Assembly (NCBI GenBank): GCA_030426085.1
Contig: JAUHYW010000015.1
Coordinates: 62,001-126,000, forward strand
Source of the DNA: a bacterium
GTDB taxonomy: Bacteria > Myxococcota_A > Bradymonadia > UBA7976 > UBA1532
Reading direction: 5' to 3'
DNA length: 64,000 nucleotides
Shown: piece after piece, positions 1 to 7,384 of the stretch
Layout of the letters: every line of letters starts with the position of its first letter
How positions within the stretch are numbered: the first letter of the stretch is position 1
Notes under the pieces: model-generated
What the model saw: the letters and a program-made list of their open reading frames with translations, nothing else
The model's database searches: none
Told to the model about the DNA's origin: nothing
Position numbers and translations under genes: made by a program

Positions 1-1207
1 TGCCCGCGCAGCCGCCGACGAACTTGAGCAGGGTGATGAAGAGCAGCGCGGTGGGGGCATAGGTCCACTGCTCGTAGTCGACGCTGGCGAAGCCGCTGGT
101 GGTGATGATCGCCACCGTCTGGAACGCCGCCATGCGCAGCGCCTCGCCGAAGCCGAAGCCCTGGTCGGCGGCGAGCAGGGACCACGCGATGACCGTGATC
201 GCCACGAGGCAGATGCCGCAATAGGCCCGCCACTCGGGGTCCTTCCAGTAGGCCCGCAGCCGGCCCTGCAGCGCGAGGAAGTGCAGGGTGAAGCTCATGC
301 CGCCGATCCACATGAAGGCGGTGATGACCCACTCGAAGTAGGCGCTGCCGAAGCCGCCGACCGACAAGGCCCGGGTGGAGAAGCCACCGGTGGCCATGGT
401 CGACATCGCGTGGCAGATGGCTTCGAACGCGTCCATGCCGCCGGCCGACAGCAGCATGAACAGCACCGCCGAGAAGAGCAGGTAGACCTTCCACAGGATG
501 GCCGCCGTCTCGCCCACCCGGGGGGCGAGCTTGTCCGGCGAGGGGCCGGGCAGCTCGGCCTTGAGGAGCTGCATGCCGCCCACCCCCAGCAGCGGCAGGA
601 TGGCGACCCCCAGCACGATCATGCCCATGCCGCCCAGGTAGTGGGTCATCGCCCGCCACAGCAGGATGCCCCGGGGCAGGCCGGCCCGGCCGTCGGGGGT
701 CTCGCCGGGGGTGTCGCCCCACAGGCCGTCGGTGATATTGCTCGCCCCGGTGGTGGTGATGCCGCTGATCGACTCGAACGCGGCGGCGGTGTAGCTGCAG
801 AAGTCGCTGCCCACCGCCATGACCTCGGGCAGGCACAGGCCGCCCGGCGCGAGGTGGGCGTAGAGCCAGTAGGGCAGCGCCCCGATCAGCCCCGAGGCCA
901 GCCAGCCGATGCCGACGATGAGGAAGCCCTCCCGGTGGCCGACCGGGGTCCGCCGGGCCCAGCGGTAGGTGGGCACGAAGAGCAGCAGCCCCAGCCCCGC
1001 CGAGAGCCCGGTGGCCCAGGCGTGGCCCAGCAGGTCGGGCGCGTCGTCGTAGGCGGCGATGGCGACCGAGGGCAGCATGGCCCCGGCGAGCAGGACCATC
1101 AGGCCACCGACGAGGTTGAGCACGAGGCCCAGCCGCAGCAGCCAGCTCGTCCGGCGGCGCATGCCCCGGGCCGCCGCGCGGTCGTCGGCGGGCCGCTGCT
1201 CTCTCAT
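1..1207 (-). CDS. trkH: TrkH-type potassium uptake permease (3' end outside window)
   Basis: Integral inner-membrane subunit of a Trk/Ktr-type K+ transporter, which normally works with a cytoplasmic TrkA-like regulator (not seen here). The readable 402 residues start at the ATG at 1207 (MREQRPADDR...) and contain many hydrophobic segments plus three recognisable selectivity-filter loops: SGITTTGASN, MSTMATGGFS and IITTSGFAS. The order of loops and spacing match TrkH. The gene runs off the left edge before the fourth pore loop, so it is cut by the window, not broken. The family call is secure; whether it is closer to TrkH or KtrB cannot be settled from this part. Confidence 0.93.
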   Translation of the reverse strand, partial: MREQRPADDRAAARGMRRRTSWLLRLGLVLNLVGGLMVLLAGAMLPSVAIAAYDDAPDLLGHAWATGLSAGLGLLLFVPTYRWARRTPVGHREGFLIVGIGWLASGLIGALPYWLYAHLAPGGLCLPEVMAVGSDFCSYTAAAFESISGITTTGASNITDGLWGDTPGETPDGRAGLPRGILLWRAMTHYLGGMGMIVLGVAILPLLGVGGMQLLKAELPGPSPDKLAPRVGETAAILWKVYLLFSAVLFMLLSAGGMDAFEAICHAMSTMATGGFSTRALSVGGFGSAYFEWVITAFMWIGGMSFTLHFLALQGRLRAYWKDPEWRAYCGICLVAITVIAWSLLAADQGFGFGEALRMAAFQTVAIITTSGFASVDYEQWTYAPTALLFITLLKFVGGCAG

Positions 1208-1342
1208 CGCGCCTCCCCCTCGACCGGGTCGTCCGCACGCTACCGCACGAACTCCCCGGGGGGAAGGCGGCCCGCGCGGGTCAACCCGGTCGCCTCGCGC
1301 GCGTCAGGCGCCCTGCGGCGGATGGGACCGACCGGCGAGCGC

Positions 1343-2512
1343 TCACGACTCCGGGGGGGCCTCGTGGCCCGCCGATACGATCGGCAGGCGGACGTCGAAC
1401 GTCGTGCCCTGCCCCGGCGTCGAGCGCACCTCGATCGATCCCCCGGCGGTCTCGACGGCGACCCGGGCCCGTGACAGCCCGACGCCGAGCCCCGGGTAGT
1501 CCGGGCCGTGGACCCGGTAGAACGCCTGGAAGATCAGCTCGTGATGCTCCGGCGCGATCCCGATCCCCGCGTCGGCCACCGAGATCGACACCTCGTCGGC
1601 CGCCGCGACCACCCGCAGCGCGACCTGCGTCCCGGGGTCGGAGAACTTGAGCCCGTTGTCCACGAGCTGCCCGACCGCCGCGCGCAGGGCCCGCCGAGAC
1701 ATCGTGATCCGCTCGGGCAGCTCGACCGCGACCGCGAGCCTGCCCGCCCCGCCCTCCCTGCGAGCGCGGACCACCGCCACGACCTCGTCGACCTCCTGCC
1801 GGGGGTCGAAGGTCGCGATCACGTCGTGGTGGCCGGCCTCGGTGTAGTCGAGCAACCCGGCCAGGCGCCCGTTGATCAGGCGCGCCGCCTCGTGGATGAG
1901 CTCCAGGGTGTCCGGGTCGTCGTCGGGGTCATCGGGGTCGGACAGCATGAGGACGTGCCGCACCGGCGTCTGGAGATCGTGCGCCGCCGCGTAGGTGACC
2001 TCGCGCAGCATCCGGCGGGACGTCCGAAGCTCTGCGGTGCGGGTCGCGACCGTCGCTTCGAGCGAGGCGTTGAGCGCCCGGAGGTGGCCCTCGGCGCGCC
2101 GCTGGAGCGTGACGTTGACGTACTGGCCGAGCACGCAGCGGCCCGGCAGCGGCTCCAACCAGACCCGATAGGCAGCGTCGGGCAGGTGCTCGTCGCCGTA
2201 GCGGACCTCCGGCAGCTCCATCGACCGCCCGCCGGCCTCGACGTCGCGGTACCACCCGATGAAGGGCGTGCCGCGGATCGCGGGGAACGCCTCGAGGAAG
2301 CGCTGCCCGACCACGTGCCCGATGTCGACCTGCGAGTTGAGCGAGGCGGCCCCGTTGTTGGCGCGGATGACCCAGGTCTCTGGATCGCCGGGGTCGACCA
2401 GCTCGATCACCGAGTAGCCGACCCGCGAGCGGGCGAAGACCGCCTGGAGCACCTCCAGCGGCAGCCGGACCCGTCGAGCGTCCCGCTCGGCCTCCTGCCC
2501 CTCGTCCGCCAC
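1343..2512 (-). CDS. PAS-domain sensor histidine kinase
   Basis: Soluble sensor kinase of 389 residues. Residues about 20-138 resemble a PAS fold ending in 'GQYVNVTLQRRAE'; 140-170 is a short coiled linker. The phosphoacceptor region is AAAHDLQTPVRH with His178, and the C-terminal ATPase domain has an N-box (QLVDNGLKF), G1 (DAGIGI) and G2 (GLGVGLS). No membrane segment is visible, so the signal is probably cytoplasmic. I chose the GTG at 2512, two bases before the upstream receiver gene ends (stop 2514-2516); longer readings upstream have non-coding composition. Tight coupling to the receiver suggests a kinase/response-regulator pair. Confidence 0.85.
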   Translation of the reverse strand: MADEGQEAERDARRVRLPLEVLQAVFARSRVGYSVIELVDPGDPETWVIRANNGAASLNSQVDIGHVVGQRFLEAFPAIRGTPFIGWYRDVEAGGRSMELPEVRYGDEHLPDAAYRVWLEPLPGRCVLGQYVNVTLQRRAEGHLRALNASLEATVATRTAELRTSRRMLREVTYAAAHDLQTPVRHVLMLSDPDDPDDDPDTLELIHEAARLINGRLAGLLDYTEAGHHDVIATFDPRQEVDEVVAVVRARREGGAGRLAVAVELPERITMSRRALRAAVGQLVDNGLKFSDPGTQVALRVVAAADEVSISVADAGIGIAPEHHELIFQAFYRVHGPDYPGLGVGLSRARVAVETAGGSIEVRSTPGQGTTFDVRLPIVSAGHEAPPES

Positions 2513-2513
2513 G

Positions 2514-2936
2514 TCAGGGTCCCCATCCGGCGAAGAGGCGGGTGAAGTCCGACGAGGTCTCGGGCTTGACGAGGTACGCTGCGCAGCCCAGGGCCAGCGC
2601 GCGCTCCCGATCGGCGTCGAGGCGGGACGTGGTGAGCATCGCGATCGGCGTCGCGGCGTCGAGCTCGTCGAGCGCCTTGACCGCCCGCACGACATCGAAG
2701 CCGTTCATGGCCGGCATCCGGACGTCGACGAGGAGGAGCCCGGGATTCGCCGCGACCGGATCGACGAGCCGCCGGAGGAGCGCCGGGCCGTCGGTGAAGG
2801 TCTCCAGCGGGCGCGCGATGCCGCTGCGCGCGTGGCATCGTCGGGCGAGCCGCAGGTCGAGGCGGTCGTCGTCCACCATACAGATGGGGCCCCCGTCGAG
2901 GGGCCGAAGCGCGTTCCGGGTCGGTGAGGGTTTCAT
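2514..2936 (-). CDS. Single-domain response regulator receiver
   Basis: A 140-residue stand-alone receiver (REC) domain with acidic pocket VDDD (residues 21-24), phosphorylatable Asp71 in LLVDVRMPAMNG, the Thr/Ser switch in MLTTS and the conserved Lys in LVKP. It has no DNA-binding or enzymatic output domain, so it probably acts by protein contact or as a phosphorelay intermediate. It lies directly upstream of, and is probably co-transcribed with, the PAS histidine kinase. It shares a distinctive stretch (RRCHARSGIARPL) with the divergently transcribed receiver at 3053, showing that the two are duplicates. Confidence 0.85.
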   Translation of the reverse strand: MKPSPTRNALRPLDGGPICMVDDDRLDLRLARRCHARSGIARPLETFTDGPALLRRLVDPVAANPGLLLVDVRMPAMNGFDVVRAVKALDELDAATPIAMLTTSRLDADRERALALGCAAYLVKPETSSDFTRLFAGWGP

Positions 2937-2947
2937 GGCGTCACAGT

Positions 2948-2962
2948 ATCAGACTGTCTGAT
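2948..2962. promoter_or_regulatory. Perfect inverted repeat between divergent receiver genes
   Basis: ATCAGAC-T-GTCTGAT, 7-base arms around a single central base, 12 bases upstream of the minus-strand receiver start at 2936 and in the divergent gap to the plus-strand receiver at 3053. Position and symmetry fit a repressor operator; this is inference from sequence only. A TTGACT that could be a -35 element lies at 2992-2997, but no convincing -10 follows. Confidence 0.4.
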
Positions 2963-3052
2963 CACGGGGATGCTCCGAGTGTAGATACAGGTTGACTCAA
3001 ATGTAACCGTGTGCGAGCCTTGCGCGTTCCCAGCCGGACCCGAAGGCACGAG

Positions 3053-3505
3053 ATGACCCCCCAGCCGCCCCAGCACCATCCGATCCCGGCCGAGCTGCCG
3101 AGGCCCTGGGGACCCGGACCGATCGTGCTGATCGACGACGACCACCTCGACCTGCGGTTCGCCCGACGATGCCACGCGCGCAGCGGCATCGCGCGCCCGC
3201 TGCTCACCTTCGACGACGCCGGGGCCGCGCTCGAGTATCTGGGGGGCGCGCTCGAGCCCGAGGGCTCCGGGCCGCCGTCCGTGGTCATCATCGACTTTAT
3301 GGAGTCCCGCACGCCGGGGCCCAGCGGCCTCGACATGCTCGCGCAGCTTCGGCGGCAGGAGCCGCGGCTGCCCGTCGTGGTCATGACCGCGTCCAGCATG
3401 GAGAGCTTCCGCCGGCTGGCCGACGCGCGCGGCTGCGCGGCATACATCCGCAAGACCACCCGCCTCGCCGAACTCGTCGCCCTCTTCGCTGCGCTCGGCC
3501 CCTGA
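3053..3505 (+). CDS. Single-domain response regulator receiver
   Basis: A 150-residue receiver domain with acidic pocket IDDD, predicted phospho-Asp81 in VVIIDFMES, MTASS switch and conserved Lys in IRKTT. The N-terminal 20 residues are proline-rich linker. It is a paralogue of the receiver at 2514-2936 (shared RRCHARSGIARPL) but is transcribed in the opposite direction. Start ATG 3053 is chosen; an in-frame GTG at 3011 would add 14 basic residues with no good ribosome-binding site. The loop after the Asp is longer than usual (MESRTPGPSG instead of a MPxxxG loop), as in the receivers of the Rcp1/cyanobacterial phytochrome type. It ends head-to-head with the PAS-like gene (3 bases apart), the stops lying in a 12-base palindrome (3501-3512). 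Confidence 0.8.
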   Translation: MTPQPPQHHPIPAELPRPWGPGPIVLIDDDHLDLRFARRCHARSGIARPLLTFDDAGAALEYLGGALEPEGSGPPSVVIIDFMESRTPGPSGLDMLAQLRRQEPRLPVVVMTASSMESFRRLADARGCAAYIRKTTRLAELVALFAALGP

Positions 3506-3507
3506 GC

Positions 3508-3951
3508 TCAGGATGACGCGCCGGTCCAGCACCCGACGTCGGCCAGCAGCCTCGGCGCGCTGGCGCGGGCGGCGAGCGCCCGCCCGTAGGCCTCGGCGAG
3601 CCGGCCGAGCTGCGTGGTGTCGATCAGCCAGACCGTCGAGGCTCCCGGGTCCTCGGCGTCCGGCTGGATGACCACGTCCAGGTAGCGGCTACTGTCGACG
3701 GTGCCGCGCTCGATCAGGGGCAGGGCGAGCTCCTCCCCGGCGGCGATGCTCTCGATAATCGCCCGGCGCATGCCGAGGAGCTCGGGCAGCGGCGCCGTCA
3801 CCGGCTGCCCGCAGCAGTCGCCCCACAGCGCGACGCAGCCCCCAAGGTCACGGATGATCAGCTCTTCGTCGAGGCGGGCGTACCCGATCCGGCGAGACCT
3901 GAGACCGGCCAGCAGTCGAGACGCGTGCGGCATGGGGACGACCTCATCCAA
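3508..3951 (-). CDS. PAS-like small protein coupled to Ser/Thr kinase
   Basis: A 147-residue protein I do not recognise with certainty. Residues about 15-130 read like a PAS fold: an opening strand 'GYARLDEELIIRDLGG' and a closing 'STVWLIDTTQLGRLAEAYGRAL' similar to PAS ends that lead into a signalling helix. No output domain follows. Its start overlaps the end of the upstream kinase gene by 8 bases (3944-3951), so the two are very likely translated together; an alternative start is the ATG at 3933. It may supply sensory input to the kinase or to the nearby two-component proteins (inference). Confidence 0.6.
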   Translation of the reverse strand: MDEVVPMPHASRLLAGLRSRRIGYARLDEELIIRDLGGCVALWGDCCGQPVTAPLPELLGMRRAIIESIAAGEELALPLIERGTVDSSRYLDVVIQPDAEDPGASTVWLIDTTQLGRLAEAYGRALAARASAPRLLADVGCWTGASS

Positions 3952-5113
3952 CCCGGGTGATCGCGGGGACGGCGCCTCCCCGGGGTCGGGGCGCCGTGGG
4001 CGCCGACACGGCGCGGGTGCAGAGCGAGCGGCTCGCGATGCTGTCCTGGAGCCGGCCGCTGCGCAGGAGCAGCGCCATGGCGTCCCGGTTGTCGGGCTCG
4101 AGGTGCAGCGCGGTGACGAGGTGACGCCGAACGGGCGCCAGCAGTGCTTCGACGTCCGCGTCGCCGCCCTCGTGCCACATCCGCTCCAAGCAGTTCATCG
4201 CGGCCCGCGCCGAGGCGACGTGGCGCCGGGCGCGGCGCGTGGCCCGGCAGGCGGCCAGCGCCGCGCGGAACGCGCCGGCGTCCGGGTAGCGCTCTCCGGG
4301 CCGGCGGCTCATGGCGCGCCGGGCGATCGCCACCAGCCCGGCCGGCGCCGTCGACGGGTAGTCTTCGGGCAGGCACTTCAGCGCCGCCTTGAGCCGGGCG
4401 GTCATGTCCGGCTGGACGTACGGGGCCCGACCGGTCAGCAGCATGTGCAGGCACGCGCCGAGCAGGAACACGTCGGTGCGCAGCCCGATGAGGCGGCTGC
4501 GCACGGCGATCATCTCGGGGGCCAGGTAGCCGGTCGTGCCCTCGACCTGCTCGACGTCGTCGACGTGGCGCAGGGCCGGGTTGCGCTCGTCGACCGCGAG
4601 GGCCAGCCCCCAGTCGATCAGCGACGCGGTGCCGTCGGCTCGGGCGAGCACGTTGCCGGGCTTGATGTCCCGGTGGATGACGCCCCGGGCGTGGGCCCGC
4701 TCGACGACGGCCGCCACGTCCAGGAGGACGCCGAGGTGCCAGTCGAGGGGATCCGCTGCGGCGCCCGGCGGGGCGAGGAGCCGGCCGCCAGGGCAGATCA
4801 GGCTGCGCCAGGAGCGCCCCTCGACGCGGCTCATGTACAACGCCGGGCGATCGAAGTCGTCGCGCCCCATCCCGAAGACCGAAGGCACCCCCGGGCCGGC
4901 CACCGCGGCCATCGCCGCGGCCTCCTGGTGCAGCATCTGCTCCGACCCGTCGACGGTCTTGACCGCCACCTGCCGCGCGAGGTGGCGCTGGTGACCGCCC
5001 CGGACCGCGCCGACGCCGCCCTTGCCGAGGAGCGGGCCGAGATCGCAGCGATCCTCGAAGCGGCCGGTGCGATGGGTCAGGCCTTCCAGGGGCTCGGTCG
5101 GGCGGCTGGGCAT
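3944..5113 (-). CDS. Hanks-type Ser/Thr protein kinase
   Basis: A cytoplasmic protein kinase of 389 residues. The glycine loop is LGKGGVGAV, the ATP-anchoring lysine is Lys52 in VAVK, and the catalytic loop is HRDIKPGN with Asp149. The metal-binding motif is DWG at 167-169 instead of DFG, a tolerated substitution that also occurs in the kinase at 16732. The activation segment ends in YLAPEM. After the kinase fold (about residue 300) comes a helical tail with 'HLVTALHLEPDNRDAMALLL', one TPR-like helix pair. I see no transmembrane segment. ATG 5113 is preferred over 5176 because the extra 21 residues do not look coding. The PAS-like gene follows with overlap. Confidence 0.88.
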   Translation of the reverse strand: MPSRPTEPLEGLTHRTGRFEDRCDLGPLLGKGGVGAVRGGHQRHLARQVAVKTVDGSEQMLHQEAAAMAAVAGPGVPSVFGMGRDDFDRPALYMSRVEGRSWRSLICPGGRLLAPPGAAADPLDWHLGVLLDVAAVVERAHARGVIHRDIKPGNVLARADGTASLIDWGLALAVDERNPALRHVDDVEQVEGTTGYLAPEMIAVRSRLIGLRTDVFLLGACLHMLLTGRAPYVQPDMTARLKAALKCLPEDYPSTAPAGLVAIARRAMSRRPGERYPDAGAFRAALAACRATRRARRHVASARAAMNCLERMWHEGGDADVEALLAPVRRHLVTALHLEPDNRDAMALLLRSGRLQDSIASRSLCTRAVSAPTAPRPRGGAVPAITRVG

Positions 5114-5227
5114 GGTCACCTCGCGGGTCGTCGTGTACGAGGAATGTATCGCAATGTTCGGGCCAATCCGCGACACACGGATTCAAGCCGTTACCAAAGG
5201 CCTGTAGCCCTCATTGGAGTACAACCG

Positions 5228-5242
5228 CGTCTCAGAGAGACG
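5228..5242. promoter_or_regulatory. Inverted repeat CGTCTC-AGA-GAGACG
   Basis: Perfect 6-base arms with a 3-base centre, in the gap between the divergent kinase genes. Fourteen bases of it (GCGTCTCAGAGAGA, 5227-5240) recur exactly at 5551-5564. Likely a protein-binding site; which regulator is unknown. Confidence 0.4.
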
Positions 5243-5526
5243 TCCGGATACAAATATGAAACGTTGCACCCGGTGGCCGGCCCCTCCGGCCCGATGGAGG
5301 CGCTCGCGCCGGTCCGAGCCGGCGCTGTCCAGGTATGGATATGGATGGCCCGCGCGCGAGGCTATCGGCGCGGACGCGTAGAGACCTGAGGGCTCCCCCA
5401 TCCGGTCCCCTCCCGTCGCGCATACTACTGAGACATGACCCCCAGCCCACCATTGGTGACACACCGCACCGATAACGTCCTTATATCACAGGCACAAGCG
5501 CGGGCCGCCCCGTCGTATGCCTCACG

Positions 5527-5564
5527 TCGAGAGACATCGAGAGACACGATGCGTCTCAGAGAGA
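5527..5564. promoter_or_regulatory. Tandem GAGACA repeats plus second copy of the 14-base element
   Basis: TCGAGAGACA occurs twice in perfect tandem (5527-5536, 5537-5546), a period of one helical turn, followed at 5551-5564 by GCGTCTCAGAGAGA, an exact copy of 5227-5240. The cluster lies 110-150 bases upstream of the kinase start at 5676. Helically phased repeats of this kind are typical of activator sites; that function is inferred. Confidence 0.4.
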
Positions 5565-5665
5565 GGCTCGGCGAGCCGGCGCCCCATCAAGGCCCGGCTC
5601 CGGTCGTCGGCACGGTGCCTGCAGTGCACTCGGTCAGCCTCGACGGCACCCCGACCCCGAGCGAT

Positions 5666-5670
5666 GGAGG
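5666..5670 (+). promoter_or_regulatory. Ribosome-binding site fixing the start at 5676
   Basis: GGAGG with 5 bases to the ATG at 5676. An in-frame ATG at 5664 overlaps this site and has none of its own, so 5676 is the better start of the kinase gene. Confidence 0.6.
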
Positions 5671-5675
5671 ATCCC

Positions 5676-6758
5676 ATGCACGTCGCGACCGACTTCCATC
5701 CGACCGGTGGCGCGTCGGCGGATGACTATCAGGTGCTCGACATCCTCGGCAGCGGCGGCTTCGGGGTGGTCTTCCGGGCGCTCGCGCCCGCCACCGGGCA
5801 GACCGTCGCGCTGAAGATGCTCGGGTGTCAGCACATGCTGGGCCCCGAGGGTCACCGTCACTTCGGGCGCGAAGCGCGGCTGTTGGACCGGGTGCGGCAC
5901 CCGGGGGTGGTCGAGCTCGTCGCGCACGGCTGCCGGCAGGGCAACCCCTTCATCGTGACCGGGTACGTCGCCGGTCGCACGCTCGAGGCGTTGATCGAGG
6001 ACGAGGCCCCCCTCGCGCCCGAGCGCGCCGTGGACCTCGCCATCGGGGTCCTCGAGGCGCTGGTCGCGGTCCACGCCGCGGGGGTGGTCCACCGGGATCT
6101 CAAGCCGAGCAACATCATGGTGCGCGCCGACGGCACCGGCCGGGAGTCGGTCGTCCTGCTCGACTTCGGGGCCGCGGCGACCATCGGCGACGCGCTGGAG
6201 TGCAGCGAGATCGTCGGCACGCCGCACTACATGGCCCCCGAGCAGGTCCTCGGCGGGACGGACGCCCGGGTGGATGTCTTCGCGGTGGGCGCGCTGCTCT
6301 TCGAGATGCTCACCGGGCGCAAGGCCTTCCCGACCCGGACCATCCGGACGCTGCTGGCGCGGGCCGATCTCGAGCAGCCGCCGACCTTCGACCCCGTGTT
6401 CGACGTCCCCCCGGCGCTGCAGAACGTGGTCCGCACCGCCCTCGTCGGGCAGCGCGCCTGGCGCCACCCCAGCGCGCAGAGCATGCTGAGCGCGCTCCGT
6501 CGGAGCGCGGGGCGCGCGTGGGTGAAGCCCGAGGCGTCGCCGGGGCCCAGCAGCGACACCGGCCTCCAGCCCCCGGCGGCGGACATGAGCGCGTCGGCCG
6601 ATCCCCTCGATGACCCGCCGGCCGCCGCCGATCACACCCCCGAGCCGACGCGCCCCCGGTGGAGCGGCTGGCTCCACGACGTCGGGCGTCGGCTGGCGGC
6701 CTGCTGGCCGACCCCCGACGCGCCCGCCGAGTCCGTCGCCCTCGACTGCACCGCCTGA
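5676..6758 (+). CDS. Hanks-type Ser/Thr protein kinase
   Basis: A 360-residue protein kinase: glycine loop LGSGGFGVV (24-32), ATP-binding Lys47 in VALK, catalytic HRDLKPSN with Asp141, DFG at 163-165, and activation segment GTPHYMAPEQ. The kinase fold ends near residue 280; the remaining 80 residues are proline/alanine-rich and probably disordered, and I see no transmembrane helix. All catalytic residues are present, so it should be active. It is divergent from the kinase at 3944-5113 across the repeat-bearing gap and 19 bases upstream of the small gene at 6778, with which it is probably co-transcribed. Confidence 0.9.
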   Translation: MHVATDFHPTGGASADDYQVLDILGSGGFGVVFRALAPATGQTVALKMLGCQHMLGPEGHRHFGREARLLDRVRHPGVVELVAHGCRQGNPFIVTGYVAGRTLEALIEDEAPLAPERAVDLAIGVLEALVAVHAAGVVHRDLKPSNIMVRADGTGRESVVLLDFGAAATIGDALECSEIVGTPHYMAPEQVLGGTDARVDVFAVGALLFEMLTGRKAFPTRTIRTLLARADLEQPPTFDPVFDVPPALQNVVRTALVGQRAWRHPSAQSMLSALRRSAGRAWVKPEASPGPSSDTGLQPPAADMSASADPLDDPPAAADHTPEPTRPRWSGWLHDVGRRLAACWPTPDAPAESVALDCTA

Positions 6759-6764
6759 AATCCC

Positions 6765-6772
6765 GGAGGAGG
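6765..6772 (+). promoter_or_regulatory. Strong ribosome-binding site for the gene at 6778
   Basis: GGAGGAGG, 5 bases before the ATG at 6778. It selects this start over the long upstream extension of the same frame, which overlaps the kinase gene. Confidence 0.6.
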
Positions 6773-6777
6773 CCCCC

Positions 6778-7239
6778 ATGTCCCACGCCACCGATGAACG
6801 TCCGGCCGCTGCCGGGAACCCGACCGCCGCCGCCCGCCTGGCGATCGTCGCCGAGCAGCTCCGGCTGACCGCCGTCGCCCTCGACGCGATGAGCCGCATC
6901 ACCCCCAAGGGCGGCGCCCACATCGACCGCCACGCGGCCCGGCTCGACGCCCGCGCCGGCGAGCTGATGCGCGCGGTGAGCCGGTTGAGCCGCGACCTGG
7001 GGACCGTCGACGCCTGGGGGCTCCACATCTTGTTCGAAGAGCCGGGAGCCCCCCCGGCGCCCAGCCGCCCGCCGGCCGCCGCGCGGCCCGACGACAGCCT
7101 CGAGCTGGAGCCCATCGAGTGGCTCCCCCGGCTCGGGCCGCCTCGGCTGCCGCCGCGGGTCGCGCCCGCGACGCGGTGGACGGACGCACCGGTCGAAGCG
7201 GTGGCCCGGCTGCCCGAGCCGCTGCTTCGGGCCTGCTGA
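6778..7239 (+). CDS. Hypothetical protein following kinase
   Basis: A 153-residue protein that I do not recognise. Residues 15-90 are predicted helical (LAIVAEQLRLTAVALDAM ... RLDARAGELMRAVSRLSRDLG); the second half is rich in proline, alanine and arginine and probably unstructured. There is no signal peptide or membrane segment. It has a very good ribosome-binding site and follows the Ser/Thr kinase by 19 bases, so it may be a substrate or partner of that kinase (inference). High-GC third positions support real coding. Confidence 0.6.
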   Translation: MSHATDERPAAAGNPTAAARLAIVAEQLRLTAVALDAMSRITPKGGAHIDRHAARLDARAGELMRAVSRLSRDLGTVDAWGLHILFEEPGAPPAPSRPPAAARPDDSLELEPIEWLPRLGPPRLPPRVAPATRWTDAPVEAVARLPEPLLRAC

Positions 7240-7384
7240 TCGCACCGGAGCCCCGGCCGCCGGGCGCCGGGGGCGGGCGGCGTCGAAAACGCGGGCCGCG
7301 CGCGTGATCAATTGGGTTGCGCAGAGCGGGGCCGACTCGCACGATCGCCCCCCAGACGACGGCGCAACCAGAAGGGGAGGGCCG

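Larger units (their letters stand above)
5114..5675. other. 562-bp divergent intergenic region between two Ser/Thr kinases
   Basis: No convincing gene on either strand. This is one of the least GC-rich parts of the window, with AT-rich patches around 5150-5270 and 5465-5490 that could hold divergent promoters. It contains several copies of a GAGAC element (see the separate entries at 5228-5242 and 5527-5564). Short reading frames here have codon use unlike the neighbours. Confidence 0.7.

Noticed and set aside
3501-3512. CCTGAGCTCAGG palindrome at convergent stops as a terminator
   Set aside because: No loop is possible without losing most of the stem, and no T-run follows; it is mostly set by the two stop codons and adjacent codons.
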